Positions 21,612 through 40,189 of a DNA stretch of 64,000 bases are shown piece by piece. Under the pieces are notes generated by a model. It was given only the letters and a program-made list of their open reading frames with translations, was not told where the DNA came from and did no database searches. Numbering within the stretch: the first letter of the stretch is position 1; each line of letters starts with the position of its first letter. This DNA comes from Actinostola sp. cb2023. Taxonomy: Eukaryota; Cnidaria; Anthozoa; Actiniaria; Actinostolidae. Where the stretch lies: the NCBI GenBank assembly GCA_033675265.1, contig JAUJYZ010000239.1:157001-221000 (forward strand). Direction: 5' to 3'. A program made the translations under genes and the position numbers.

Positions 21612-21761
21612 ATAGAGGTTATTACACGAGTAGTTGGGTAATACGGCTGGATATTTTTACGAGTCATGCCGTATTTTGACGAGCCGTAGGTCAGTCAAAA
21701 TACAAATAGACGAGTAAAAATGTCCAGCCGTATTACACAACTACTCGTGTAATAAGTTGTT
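21612..21761. mobile_element. 150 bp foldback MITE (TTATTACACGAGTAGTTG ends)
   Basis: TTATTACACGAGTAGTTG at the left pairs with CAACTACTCGTGTAATAA at the right, and GGCTGGATATTTTTACGAGT pairs with its inverse. The centre contains GCCGTATTTTGACGAG. The remaining intergenic sequence between 21150 and 22350 shows no gene. Confidence 0.85.
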
Positions 21762-22357
21762 TATTGCACAACAACAAAATTAATGAAAACACCGTATATT
21801 TTTAAACACGAGAAAATAAAATCAATCTCTTGTCATTGTCTTATTATTATACAGAACCAAAAATAATAATTAGCTAAAATGATAATTATTTGTTTAACCC
21901 AAAAGTACCGAGCCTGACGTCATCGATAATCTCACATACGCCACTAGGGTCCCGGATGTAGTTTCGTATGAATTTTACGAGTGGGATATCAGTTCCAGTA
22001 AAACACTCGTGTCTATATAATATTACCAGATTCGCTCTCTTACTTATGTTCTCTGTGAAAACTTAAAGTGTAAACCGCTCGTATCGTTATCATAAAGAGA
22101 AACGAGCGAGAGACCTGATTTATCGGTTTTTAGAAGATATCTTTATTTGTTACTGCGCATGCTCAACAAAAAAGGCCAAAATCTCAAGCATGTTCAGTTA
22201 GAAAGATAGGGTAATGGGAGTTGAGCATGCTTATTCGCGAATCTCCGCTAACAGGAGTTGAACTAAGTTCGACTTGGAGAGAGAAATCTGAGCGACGGGG
22301 AAAAAACGCAAGGAAAGGAGATTTTCACATTCTAGCTCGCCCCATTCCCCTCGCGTC

Positions 22358-22363
22358 TTTATT
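22358..22363 (-). promoter_or_regulatory. Polyadenylation signal AATAAA for the tyrosinase gene
   Basis: On the minus strand AATAAA occurs about 60 nt after the tyrosinase stop codon at 22424, a usual distance for a short 3' UTR. Confidence 0.5.
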
Positions 22364-22423
22364 CTCTCGCCCCATTCTCCCGCGGTCAACCATTCGGCGG
22401 AGATACGCGAATACCTCACTCGA

Positions 22424-27535
<5,112 letters not shown>

Positions 27536-27949
27536 TATTATAGCTCCTGTCTGACCAAAAAAATCATGTATAATTTTAACAAATTTTATCCAAAAAAAAT
27601 TGACTTTGAATTCATTGAGTTTCTGTTTGCTTTGTCGTCAAGTGTTTGGTTTTAATCCTTTTCGAGTTACCTTGGTTACCAGGCCTACATAATTATCATA
27701 GATGACATTCCAAAAGTTTAAATAACTTTGGATAATTTGCTTTCAGCGCTGTGCGGTGAATATCGAGCAAGAGCCTTAAAAATAGACTTCAAATTGACTG
27801 TACATTTCCTCGTAGGTAAACTCTTTTAGTTTATGACTAATTTGAAGGAAAATTCGCCTGAAAGTTTTCACCGCCGACTCAGTATTTTCAAACCCTGCCG
27901 AAAAATAGCAGGAATACTGTCGATATCAAACATGCATGAATCAAAACAT

Positions 27950-28122
27950 TTGGTGAGCTCAATGTACTTTTGCTTGTAGTCAAGCCAAGGACTTACCGCT
28001 TGTAGCAAAAGCTAGAGGTAGAAAAGTTTTCGAACTTCCCAAATGTACTTTTGCTTGTAGTCAAGCGAAGAACTTACCTCTTGTAGCAAAAACTCGAGGT
28101 AGAAAACTTTTCGAACTTCCCA
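27950..28122. repeat. ~81 bp tandem duplication
   Basis: Two direct copies containing AATGTACTTTTGCTTGTAGT and AACTTTTCGAACTTCCCAA-like ends. No coding signal. Confidence 0.85.
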
Positions 28123-31100
28123 AACTTACGGCTTTGAGTTTGTGTCGTGATCGCTGTGCACAGACAGCTTAAAGCATGCAAAGTTATCTACAAGTGTAAA
28201 CATTGCATATGGCGCAAAAGAAAATGAGCAAACACATTAAATCCCTCGTATTTTTGCACCAATCATTGCAGCTATTCGGTGTCGGTCGTGGGCGAGCTTC
28301 GGATCAGCGTGATTTGGGTATGAGACGCATTTATCATGCTCTCTCCTGTTTGAATATATTACGCATAAAGCAGTCTTGGCGAAAGAAAAGTTGAGAAAAA
28401 TATCAATCCTGGTCATTCACATATAAGTTAATTTAGGAGATCGATTTTGATGTGATAAGCAAATACTGATTGGCGATGTTGGGTTGCCTGTGTCTGATTA
28501 GAACCGAAACTGAATTGACCCATGGGAGGGGAGGGTGGTACAAATTTTATCCAAGTCCTCCCATCTACAGTGACTGTATCAGTTTTCCTGTAAAATTTAC
28601 TCGGGTATCTCGAACTCCCGCTAACGCGAACAATCTTTTTGCTTTCGACTTAACAGTTCGTGATAGCAGGGTCTTTTCAGTCATTCAACTTGTTCTATAC
28701 CGCTGACCAAAGAAATTCTGGCTCTTGCTGACTGTCAGTCATCGTTAGAAAATTCAGGTGGACGAGAACGGGGAGGGGCTTAGGCGAAAAATCGTTCTTT
28801 CTTACAATTGTACTTTTGAGCATTACCGCTGGCCTAATTGTCATTTTACTAATCTTTTTACTTCGACTCGTCCTCGGCTCCGCCGTCCACCAAGCCAAAG
28901 GTCGCTCTTTCAACTGTAAAATCCACGATAAAGCACAGTGTTAACACTCGAATCTATCATCTACTGGTGAAATCCATAACATAAAAAATACATGCATATG
29001 GATTAACTGAAGCTTGACCCTCGTAGAGCTCAACCGAAATTACATTCTTCATTTCAAGAACGAAGAAATGCCGGCAAAACCGGAAACCGGACGGAAAGCT
29101 GATATATCGGCACTAGGCATGAGAAGTAAATATCATGTCTCCTACGACCCCAGGGCATGTTATGGTCGTTCGTTTCCTATTTCTTATCACTAACTCGTTG
29201 GTACTTCTAGAGTAGACACAATTTATGAGCTTGTTTATGGGTTTTATATACCATTGATTTCCTGGGCACCTGATCTGATAAGCCGGTATACATCCGTTAC
29301 CATTCTCCATTTCACACTGATAACGAAGTAAAACCGAATGAACTGTGATATGTCATTTGGTAGCACTAGCATTAGTAAACATCGCTGTCAGCTAGGAAAA
29401 CACAGATAATTGTGTATCTTAGTCCTCGTTTAATGCGTTGACGTTTGAAAACGCGGCATTTTAGTGTGGACGGAGCCTTAGACGTGCGACCCCAGGGCAT
29501 GTTATGCTTGTTCGTTTCCTATTTCTTATCACTATCTCGTGGTGCAAACACAGTTTATGAGGTTGTTTTATGAGTTTATGTACTACATGTCCCGAGCCAA
29601 TACCAACAGGTGCATCCGTTCCTGACCGTGGGGGAGAGGGAGGGGGGAATAACAATCGCTGGCCTTTCGCTTGGAACGCGAAGGGAAAGGTACGCGGCGA
29701 CAATGAGGTAATTACATACGTCCAAAGTTAGCTGTCTCTATAAGGATTGCTATGGGTTTTTTTTGGCTTGAAGGACAAGCCGTTACCCTCGGGCGACATA
29801 CAAATATTTGTTGGTCTTGGGTGAACTTTTAAAAGTCACGTGACACAATGACGCAAGCTCATTCTTGGTTAGGTGAACACTGCACCCCGGCCTGTCCCCC
29901 GCCAGTATCCTGGTATGACTGGTATGGGAGGGGACCGGAGGGTATTTGGCTTATATTCGAGGTGCTTGGGGGAGTATACTGAGTACACAGGATTTCAAGG
30001 CTTCGTCCTATGTCAAGCTTTTCAGGCGTAACTGATAAACTCGACGCAATGCAGAGCAAGTCCCGGAGAGTACTGTAAGACTACCCTTCCCCTCCCCCAC
30101 ACGGACCGCACCTGATGTAGAAATGACAGCTTTGCGGCCGTCATAAATGGCAGCAAGAAAATTGCTTTCCAACTAAATAAATATTTCTTGACTAAACTTG
30201 AAATATTTACTAAGTTAATATTGACACGGTCGAAACCAAAGACAAACGTTTTACATGCTTTTAGCAATGACAGTATTTTGCATTGAACGCCGCTCGAACT
30301 GCAGAGGGAATTTTAAGACGCAAAGTCTACGTTTAATATTAAAATTGGTTTGCAGTGAATGCAGTTCTCAAATTAAAAGATTATCATTTAAGAAACCATC
30401 GTCTCAAAGGTTCGGAATTCTATACCACTACATAAGCTTACACACTTTGAGTGCGTTTGGTAAGCTTGATTCAACCTGGACTTTTTAAATCGAATCTAGA
30501 AAATCCAAACACAGCGCGAAGACCGGTTCTGGTTGTTTCTGAATGGCTTTCTATTGTTTACGCACGTACCACTTTCCACAGTTCCAGCTTATTGTCGAAA
30601 CACAAACATGACGAGGCGATTCTGTGCGCTTGTTTACCACCGTGGTACTCGAAACAGGTCGAGACAGACCGTTTGTTTTACGTAGTAAAACCTTTTTTGT
30701 GTCAAGTAATTCCTCAGACCATCAGTAAGGGTCGTTTGCCATGATTGTGGAATGTGTTCGTTCAGGTTCTGCGACCGGGCGTCGTCGTCTTACAAAACAC
30801 TACAATTAGACTCTCTTTTTCGGGTTTCATCAGTCAATTATTCAAAACGATAACCTATACTTTCAGCAAGATAAAACCGGCAATTTCAAAGCTTATTTAG
30901 AGCTCAAATGTTCTCCTTTGGTTCAAGCAATAAGTTCAACTAAAAGACCATTCGCAAGTGTTACTCGTAAACATGTATTTTTTTAAACGTGGTAATGAAA
31001 GTCGTTTTGCTTCGCGAGCACTTATCAACAGACGCCCACTTGCTGGAATATGTTCTATAATTAACACTGCTACAACGTTGTTGATAAAGCTGCTAGAAAC

Positions 31101-34100
31101 AAGGTCAATGATGAAGGTCAAGCGTTTGAAAGCCATCAAAAAGCAGTAACTGTCGTCTTGTAAACTGCATCCTTCACTTTATGAAACCTTATCGTTGGGT
31201 GGGTCAGAGCGGGTCAGCTTGTTTGGCGCCATTTTGACGTCAAATCGAGGACATTGATACAACTGTCTGTCCCACATGATACTATTTCTGAGGAAATTCG
31301 AGAAAGGAGATTATAACTCCTTTGCTCTTGGCAAAGGTTCTGAAATTTGGAATTCGCCAATGGCCTGTTGCGATCTTGTTTTGAAAAACGTTTTTTTCCG
31401 TTGGCAGGTCGATTTTCATCCAAAACGGGAGCGGTTTTTAGCAGCTTTAGTGTTAGTTTGAGAAAGTAGAAATGAAATGTATATACGATTAAAAAAAGAT
31501 TTCAAAGAGGATAAGGTTCATAAAAGTAGGATGACAGACTAATCTTTCACCAATGGCGGGTACTTTTGGGTGAAAAGTTTTTCAGCTTAAGCTGTAATAT
31601 GCCTCCCTCGTGAAATAAAGTGCATTACAATGAATGAACTCTAGAAAACTCTTGTTCAAATTTTGTCTTAACCTTTCCTCAGGGTTTAGGTTCAAAGATC
31701 TAGACATCACAACTTTTAAAATGAAGTTTGAGTCAGTGTACTTGCCAAGTAACTAAATGGCACCCTGCCGCGTTTTACCCGCTATAGAGTTTCAAGCCCC
31801 AAATTTATACCCCAAAAATCTACGAAGGTATATTTTCACTCCATCAACAGTTTTGATGGACTTAGTTTTAATTTGCTTTTGTGGTCGAAAAGATGGCAAG
31901 CGTCTCAAGAGGAGCATTTGATAGTGCAAAAACCACGGCATGTCATCGGGGCAGTTCAGTTCCGCACCGTCCCGTCATATATCCATTCCAAGCGGAAATA
32001 ATAAAAACACAACGGATAAACATTGCTGATATCGTACCGGAAAACCGCCGTGTTATGATGATAAGTTTGTTTTATAGCGTTTACGTTTATGATAGTCTAT
32101 TAAATTCAACCTGACTGCTTGCCGAGGGAGTTGTCACGTGACGTGAGGGAGTACTTCATTTCTGGCTGATTGAAATCGAGTGTACATTTTGTACGTGAAG
32201 TTTTCGTTCTATTTCAGAGCGTTCTCCCGGCTAAAGAAGAACACTCGAATCAGTCAAAGAGACTCACAGATTCTATGTATACGGCGTATCTTTGCCGATT
32301 AGTCGACCTTTTGCTGGTCGACCTTGTGATCTTGTAATATCGAGACTGGGTAGATAAAATGAATTTCTGTTTTTGACGCCATGTTTTGCAGATATCATCA
32401 AGGTTCGTTGGGCCTGACATTGTTTTTCGCGGCTGTCGTGTGCGCGGCAGAACGAGAACCCCGAATGCCAGTGAACTGTCCACACCAAGCACACACTCGC
32501 GAACACCGCTGATTTGATTTCAGATCTCTGGTCCAAAACAAATTGTATTAAATGAAGGCTGGCTTAGGGGACTGTATCGTTTATCGGATATGCCTTGATT
32601 GACAATGTACTTTTTGCAACGTCTTGCAAGCCTATACCGGCCCACGTACTATCACACGTACCAAATGCAGCTTTCGAGCTACGCATCCTTTTTTTTCGAA
32701 TGCCAATTTTATGAAAGTAATTTCTTGTTAAGGAATTTACTCGACGTGAGACCGATATTTTTTGGCGTTCGTTGATGTAATTGACAACTTTGCGGTCTCC
32801 GCGAAACGCGCGCGCAACCACGTGATAGCCCCACCCATTGCGACAGTCCGTCAAACGCCGGATGCCAGTCCCACAGCACACCCTGATTTGTGTAACTGTA
32901 ATCGTATCGAAAATATATCGTAGAAAACAAGACGACGTTGGAGGAAATTGCTTCTAGATTTCACCTGCCAAAGCTTTCCTCTTTTTAAATGTTGCAACAG
33001 TGAGGCGTGGAAATCTTGACAGACGTGGCCGACAGATGGGGGAAAGATGTTCGCCATCGACCACCCCGAGATGTAGTCAGAACTAAGTATTCTTGAATCA
33101 AATCAAATTAATATCTCATTTGCTCTCACAGATAATTATAACTAAGAAAATTCACAGCTTAGCTGATTGCTATGTCTAAAATAAACGTTTGCAGAGTTAT
33201 CATTTATCGGTTTCGAAAGCTTATAGTGTCATGTACTTTCTAACATAGATAGATAGATAGATAGATAGTTTATTAGTAGACATTTGCAGAATTGAATTCA
33301 GGATATATACAGTGAAAGCTCATTTACTGTGGAGTATTTACGGCATAAAATCATATTTCTGATCGAATTAAAGGCTTTTTATTCATGAAATAATAACTTT
33401 ATAGTATCTTTCTTTTCAAAGAATATAAAAAACTATCCAATTAAAACTTGAGACTAAACTTTAATTAACATTAGTATCCTGCGATAATAATGTGTAAATC
33501 GCTCATCCAAACCTTGTTTAATACTGAGACGTTGCTGACCATATATACTATTATTAACTACTACAATAAAGGCCCTCATTTGATGAGATCTCAAAACCTT
33601 ACTTTTCAGCACATGTGAGACCCTGCCTCGTTTTTGCCAAGCCTATCATAGCTTTCATGAGTTGTAACGATCTATTTTCTACCAGGTCGTATACTACGGT
33701 ATTCAACTGTGTCGATGTAAGGACCTGTAAGGTGTAATTAGTACGGAGGAAGGGCGTGTAAGATTGAGCGAAACTTGAGTGTAATCTCCCGGAAATAAAC
33801 TGTTGAGTTACGCTTTTCCTTCCTCTCAGACGGACTTTCGCATACTTCGTGTTGAAATAGGAAGGCAAGCTGTTCGTCTATCCGGGTTCACGCTGGTTTT
33901 GGAAAGGAAAACTGATAATAAAGCTACTTTTGAAGTGCTATCAGTTTAGCAGTCTCGTTGACGCTCGACACCTAAACCGTCTGATAAACAGGCTACAATT
34001 TAGCATGAATTCTTCTCAGAAAGCAACGGAGGGGATAATTTGTTTATATATTTCGTAAGTTGTAAACTTCACTTTAGATCACTTTACTTCAAATCATTTT

Positions 34101-35273
34101 AAGTGTCGTACAGAACGCTTCAAACACACTGTAGTTTTATTTCCTGAATCCAACATTCTTTATAAGTACTTTATGCGGTCCTACTCTGTAAAAGATGACT
34201 ACATTCAGATATTCACCCTATTTATGTCTGCAAGGTATTCTTAATAAAGTTGATTATTGATTATTGAAATGATCAAAGCCTTATTCTATTAATTGCACAA
34301 ATAAGAGTGTCTTTTGAGTCTCAGTTCCTCCTCCGGCTTGTTTCGGCTGTAAAAAAATAAGTAAAGTGTTTTGTGTGATGGTGCATATGGAAAGCGACAT
34401 TCTTCCTTGCTATATCACAAAAAGTTGAAGGAATTGCATAACTAGAACTATGAAACTCCCACAAATTAAATGTTCAAACTTAATTCATGTTTGTTGAAAT
34501 ATTTCACTTTGACCTCACTTAGTAACTGAGTTGTCGAGTCCTCGCGAATGATTGCCATATCTTCTTTCTTTCGCATCAAAAAGTGACAATCTCGACAAAA
34601 CTTTGTAAATATTTCGCCTTGAAGGGCAAACTCGGCGTCCTAGAGTCTGAATCACTGGAGTTTCATCACGCTAATAGTCTTGTTAGGCAAACACAGACTG
34701 CAGAGAAAAAAACTACCAATTTATGGCTTTGTTTTGACACGAGAGTTCGAAGTGTCTTGCAAAACTCTCGACAGCAAAACTCTCGACAGCAACGCTGACG
34801 ATAAAATGTTATTTTTTTTGAAGGATTATAAAAATCATTCCTAATTAAGCATTAGTGAATTCTTAGACTTTGGACTTTATTTCTCAGTAGTTCTAAATCG
34901 TTTTCTTCTGAGTACAGTAATTCTAAAATTACTGGAGTTTCTCGGCAATGAAAGATGAAATTCCATGCAACTTTGATCTGAATAGCAGAAGTAAAATATA
35001 TTTTCTCTGGCCGGGTTTCGGGAGCTGTTTTCGTGATCGGAGAACGAATGGTAGTCTTAGAGGGAGCAAATAGTTTTAGCAGGAGTTGCATCATTGTATA
35101 AATATTTATTGATAATCCTGGATTGTCAACACCAATTTGTACTAAAAAAGCTAAAGAGTCATGCAACTTTTTCTCCAACTTCCAAATAATATCAAAAGTG
35201 ATGAAATATGCAAACGCACATCATTTTAAATTTTTTGAAAAAACAAAACAACACGTTAAAAGTTAAAGATTTT

Positions 35274-35470
35274 AAAGCCGAATTTACACGAGCAAATTTT
35301 CCTTGACGAGTTTTCCTTGATAAGGAAGACTTGCTCGTGTAGACGACAAAAAATTGTCAAATTTTCCTTGTCAAAAGGAAAACTTGCTCGTGTAGATGAC
35401 AAAAAATTGTCAATTTTTCCTTGTCAAGGAAAACTTGTCAAGGAAAACTTGTTCGTGTAGATGCGGCTTA
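35274..35470. mobile_element. MITE with AAGCCG terminal repeats
   Basis: Ends AAAGCCGAATTTACACGAGC and GTTCGTGTAGATGCGGCTTA are inverted. The interior has repeats of GAAAACTTGCTCGTGTAGA and ACAAAAAATTGTC (itself palindromic). Similar TACACGAGCAA...GGCTT ends are common in non-autonomous animal DNA transposons; the family is not assigned. Confidence 0.75.
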
Positions 35471-37083
35471 ATGCTTTTTCCGTGTCTTGCTGTTTATTTT
35501 TCACAAATATAGAAATCCGAGATTAATTCTCGCATCTCTGACCATCTGTTAGTGAAAACGATAGCTCAATACTCAACAACTTGGCACTTCTGGATTCGTT
35601 TGGCTCAAACTGCTCGACAGATCTCGCTGTCGGGACCAGTGGTCGGGACTTTCCCCAACTTTTTTCAGGCCGGGGTTCTTCCCTTTATCACAGAGTTTGT
35701 CATGCATGAATCTGTCAAAACTCAACCCGGTTTATCAAATTGGCACTCGCTTGCTTTTTCTCGAAGTTAGATGATTTTCAGATACCGTATGGTAACTATG
35801 GGACTACGCTCCGACGCGTCGAAGGAGGCCAAGGTTTTATCTTGTGTTGATCTTCAAGTCAAACAAAACAGAACGGCCCGAGAAAATTCGAGAGAAAAAT
35901 ATATCCAAGTATAGAACGATTACGCTAAAATGACTGACAATCAAGGCTTAGGAACGTTTTAATCCGTCATTCATGTTTGTACAATTTTGTCCTTGTAATT
36001 AATGAAAACTTGAAGACGTGTACACAGTGGCACTATCTTTAGGAAGAAAAATATCGTCGTATATTTGTTTTACTTGAAATAAGTAAAAGACGTCACCTTT
36101 TTTTACACTTTTTTTCTCGACATCAAATGTTTTATTTTTGATTGAATTCAAAATTCTATCCTATAAAACCAACTTTATAGCCCAAGTGCTGTGAATTAGA
36201 TTTAGATTGGAGTACATTTTCTGTTACTGTAATGATATGATGAAATCTCGTCCAAAACGCTTCATTAATCGATACGAATCAGTCCCAAAGCATACATGAT
36301 ATGAGTACACACACAAACTCGCATCGTTACGAATATTTTCCGAGCTATAAAAATCTGACAACTAGCATGTAATTTCATTACGTCAACAACAAGGTCACGT
36401 TTAGCAAAATGTCATATGTAGTCCTAGTTTCGAAGGTGAAGGCTACATAACTAGCCTACGTATGCACTAGTGACGAGTTGTCACTGACTGCTGGTGGAAG
36501 CTAGCGTTACGGTGCCTTTACGACGAAGACGGACGGCGACACGCTAATAGGATTTCGGTTAACAAGATAAAGCAATCACAACCGGTCGGCACACGCGCGG
36601 ATCGAGGACGTCAGCCAAGTCCCTCGCATAATTTTTTGAAGCATCTTTCTCGCCGGAGATAACATCGACACTTTGTGGTCGAATAAAACTTCTTTGCACT
36701 TGGCTCTTGTGCTTTTACAACGCAAATTACTAAAGATAGAAAGTGGCTCATGAAAGCATATATTTTCTGGTGTAGGATTTGAAATGGTGTTCATTTGACG
36801 AATCACCCTCTCGAACTTTGCAATTCGATACGGCCCCGCGTCTCTCGCCAGCGAGGCTCCGAGCTCCTCATAATTGCCATTCTCGTTTCACTTGTGACAG
36901 ATCTTGCCCCAATTCGTCCACTGTGATTGGTCGACTGGAGATGTGCACGTGATCAAATCCCCTGTCACACGTGTTGCTACACATACATATTTGAGCTCGA
37001 CGATTCGTTTGGTAAGAATAATTTGTTTCTGGTCCGAACGAGTGCACAGAATATCGTCAACAGAGAACTGAGAGTGTGCAACC

Positions 37084-38175
37084 ATGAACGCTACAGAATC
37101 CATCCCGCTCATGGACAGGAGAATCGTACGGGGGAAGAAGCTGGCTCATCTTCCACCAATTTCTGTCCCGTCTACCGATGGTTTTCCCCATGAACACGAG
37201 CAAGGTTTGAGTTATACTAAATGGCTTGGTGGGCTTGCTATCGCTGGTTCGTTGAGCCCAAAGAAAGATGACAAATACATGGATTCTGAGCGAATCAAAC
37301 GTCCAATGAACGCGTTCATGGTCTGGTCACAGTTAGAACGAAGGAGACTAGCAGATGCCAACCCAGAGCTTCACAACGCCGAGTTGAGCAAAATCCTAGG
37401 TCAGACCTGGCGAGGGCTAAACGAGCTGCAGAAACGACCCTATGTTGAAGAAGCGGAGAGACTACGCTTGCAGCACATGCAAGACTACCCTGATTACAAG
37501 TACAGACCACGTAGAAGAAAGCATCCCAAAAGAGTCTGCAAGAGAATGATGTCAGGTACGTCAAGTGTCCATGTTAGTCTCCCACAAGTTCCCTCGTCTT
37601 CTGTCGACAAGCAATCTGCTCCGTCTTGCGAGGACTCGCATCCCTTCTCCATACCAGGCACCCCTACGAGCCCAAGTCTACCGAGTCCAAGCCTTTGCAC
37701 AGCGAATCAGCAAGCGCTACTTCGAAGCGATCTTCAGTCTTTGAGTAATCCCCTGCACAATAGACCTACTCCTTATCCAGATTTACATGAAATTGACCTG
37801 CCAACACCCGAGAGTAGTCCAGTCGACGTAGGAATGGAATCTGGAAAAGTCTTCAATTTCCCGAGCACCGAGGACGAGCTGCGCTACGTACTCTTGTCCG
37901 TGTTACAAAAAACCAACGAGCCGATAAATAAATCCAAATTTCAACAACTTGTGAACATGAACATTAATTCACTGTTTGGAAATGTCAATGCGTCTACCTA
38001 TTCACCTCCCAGTAGAAACACCACTTGCAGGACGACGATATTGCTACAACAGCCGTCGACTCAGACCGTCCAGTTTTCAGATTTACTACTGGACGATTTG
38101 AACAGAGATGAGTTTGATCAGTATCTGGATGGCACTGAGCTCGATGCTTGCAGCCTGGAGGAATATGACTTGTAA
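37084..38175 (+). CDS. SoxF: SoxF transcription factor (Sox7/17/18 group), single exon
   Basis: Nuclear HMG-box transcription factor; SoxF proteins control endoderm and vascular fates in vertebrates and interact with Wnt/beta-catenin. 363 residues. The HMG box spans about 69-147: RPMNAFMVW at 73-81, NAELSKILG at 98-106 and [20 protein letters not shown], followed by the basic [22 protein letters not shown] is typical of group F. The linker is Ser/Pro-rich (for example [13 protein letters not shown]). The C-terminal acidic end has DEFDQYL at 342-348, the SoxF beta-catenin-binding signature, which decides the group call. The first ATG (37084) is preceded by in-frame sequence without an obvious alternative; ATG at 37111 is possible. 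No intron interrupts the frame, even in the HMG box, although TCAG|GTACGT near 37555 looks like a donor. Intact and probably functional. Confidence 0.95.
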   Translation: MNATESIPLMDRRIVRGKKLAHLPPISVPSTDGFPHEHEQGLSYTKWLGGLAIAGSLSPKKDDKYMDSERIKRPMNAFMVWSQLERRRLADANPELHNAELSKILGQTWRGLNELQKRPYVEEAERLRLQHMQDYPDYKYRPRRRKHPKRVCKRMMSGTSSVHVSLPQVPSSSVDKQSAPSCEDSHPFSIPGTPTSPSLPSPSLCTANQQALLRSDLQSLSNPLHNRPTPYPDLHEIDLPTPESSPVDVGMESGKVFNFPSTEDELRYVLLSVLQKTNEPINKSKFQQLVNMNINSLFGNVNASTYSPPSRNTTCRTTILLQQPSTQTVQFSDLLLDDLNRDEFDQYLDGTELDACSLEEYDL

Positions 38176-38539
38176 GAAACTTTGCAAGAGCAGTTCAAAA
38201 CTGCCGGATTTTTATATTTTGTATAAAAAAAAAATGTAAGATAGCGATGGACGAGATATTTGCGAGAGGTGCTATTAATATTTCTTCATATTGAAGAGAT
38301 CCAAAGCCCACTCCATCTTTGGCTCTGTTTTGTATTTGTAAAGAGGATTTGACTGAAGTTATTTAGGGCACCTTTATGCTCCCTTATGCTATGGGTTTTA
38401 TAGATTTATTTCAAGCACGTTAGAGTATTTTTCTTCTTATTTAGTTATTATTCGCTTAATTTATGAAAAGGGATCGTTTTAATTTATGTCACTCCGACGA
38501 ACGAACATGTACATTTAGGGTAGTGTTTTTTAGCCCTTT

Positions 38540-38545
38540 ATTAAA
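38540..38545 (+). promoter_or_regulatory. Possible poly(A) signal ATTAAA for SoxF
   Basis: ATTAAA about 365 nt after the SoxF stop in AT-rich sequence. A weak match on its own. Confidence 0.3.
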
Positions 38546-38599
38546 TTGTTATTTTGACGTGATGGTGTTGTTGTCAAACGAGGTGACGTAAATATCTGT

Positions 38600-39939
38600 G
38601 TCCCTGTTCAAGACGTCCTTGAACTCGAAAGATCATCACGTCTTCGTTGCCAGAATCCCCTTGTCCGACTTGAGAGTTTATTACTTTCGCAACCATTGGC
38701 TCAACATCTGAGATGCATATCCAACTTGTCATCGTATGTCAATTGGCGATGGTTGTATTAAAGGGAAACGTAAACTGTATTTATAGGCAAGCTATCAAAA
38801 GCTTTTTAATATCGCTCGCAATCAGAAGTTTTGAGTCATTCGCTGCGGGTACGCTTGCAGAAAGCTGAACTCTGTGGCATATCTGTAGTTGCGTTTAGGT
38901 TCAGCACCGTTGCCCCATGTGTTGTCAATTTGCACTTTTGCCAAGGTTGCTGCGATCAAAAATTGTTAATCCGTTTCACTGCTGGTTTTGTTTATCTTGA
39001 CTATGATTGACGTTTGACAAGTTCAGCTGACAAATCAAGGCAAATAAACCTACCATCAAAGCCCCTTTGATTCCTCTTCCCTTGCCTCTGTAATCCCCGA
39101 GAAAAAGGCTGTTCAAACATTAGCTCTAGTTTGTAAACAGTCTTAATACACTCATTCGCTGGCTCTTGTGGGCTGTTATCTTCCACTCATCTCAACCGGA
39201 AGCGATTCTTGTTCGGACATTAAATAAGACAAAGGAGCACTGATTAGCGCTAATTATTCCTTCGCACGACCAGGGTAGAGTAACGCATCGGTGTCACCGA
39301 AGGTGATATCGAGCGCTTTGCACTTTATAAAGCATTAACCCCTGAGGAACCATCCAATTCTCCAAGTCATTTTAATCGTTGCCTTCAAGTTTGACACATA
39401 CTTCATTTGTAAGATAATCTCCAAGTAAGCTCAACAAACCGAAGGCCAAAAATTCTACCATACAAAATCCTACGGCATTGCTAAAATGTTTTGAACGCGT
39501 TCCAAATGCCTTTGCTCTTTAACCCTTCGGACATTTTCTCAAAGTTGACAATTTTTTTTACACTAAAATGCTTGGTCTGTGTCTGCGTGTTTGGGGAAGT
39601 CGGACAGTTCGCCAATATCCCCTCGTTAAAGTCCAGCGTAGTTTTTCATTAAAGAAAATTATATTTATTATGGAAACATTATTTTGCTTGACACACGGTT
39701 CTAGTCTATCATATATAACAGACATGATCCAGCCTTGACAGTCAAGAGTAATCAAACTGCCATTCAAACTCTGCAAGAGAACCTGCAGCCGGCAAGCATC
39801 CCCGGGGATTTCGAACACCATGAGGCCTTTAGTGTGTGTAATCGAAAGCCACAGCAAAAACCCGATATAATCAGGAGAGCAAGAGATCCGACATTGAACA
39901 GGGCCTTGGTCTGTGCAGAATCTTGAATCGGTTCATAGA
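38600..39939. other. Intergenic, no gene seen
   Basis: No exon-like frame with family motifs and no tandem array. Short overlapping frames (39001-39186, 39558-39926) have no recognisable content. Confidence 0.4.
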
Positions 39940-40095
39940 TTAAAGCATTCTGAGTCGTACATGTAAGAGTCCACTGATTGACGAGGTTTGATTGGTGTTA
40001 GGTATATTTTGACTAGTCCGCTGCAGGGGAGGAGATCCCGTGGTTCTCCATGATCCTTTCAAGGCAGAATTTACACTAGTAGACGAGTGAGCACG
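39940..40095 (-). CDS. Possible terminal exon, unknown protein
   Basis: An acceptor-like TTCCCTGCAG precedes a 51-codon Ser/Thr-rich frame (RAHSSTSVNSALKGSW at its start) ending in a stop at 39940. I do not recognise it. It does not join in phase to the candidate exon at 43441-43642, so the two cannot be linked by the sites seen. It may be chance. Confidence 0.2.
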   Translation of the reverse strand, partial: RAHSSTSVNSALKGSWRTTGSPPLQRTSQNIPNTNQTSSISGLLHVRLRML

Positions 40096-40189
40096 CTGCA
40101 GGGAAGATATGGATGGAAGTCGGTGAAAAACGAAGGCTACAGAGAAATCAAGGAGTGAAGATGTTACAGACAAATGCCGTGGTCAGTGG

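Larger units (their letters stand above)
27536..36900. other. Intergenic region with no convincing gene
   Basis: 9.4 kb between the tyrosinase start and the SoxF promoter region. Open frames are short, lack family motifs and often overlap on both strands. Visible structure: an 80 bp direct duplication (27950-28122), two copies of a ~95 bp repeat starting CGACCCCAGGGCATGTTATG (29148 and 29489), a GATA microsatellite (33246-33268) and a MITE (35274-35470). Long stretches at 30-33 kb and 36 kb show nothing I can name. Regulatory DNA for SoxF could well lie here. Confidence 0.5.

Noticed and set aside
32564..32881. 105-codon minus frame with Arg/Lys-rich content
   Set aside because: Overlaps other frames in the region. 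No splice sites or known motif that I could support.
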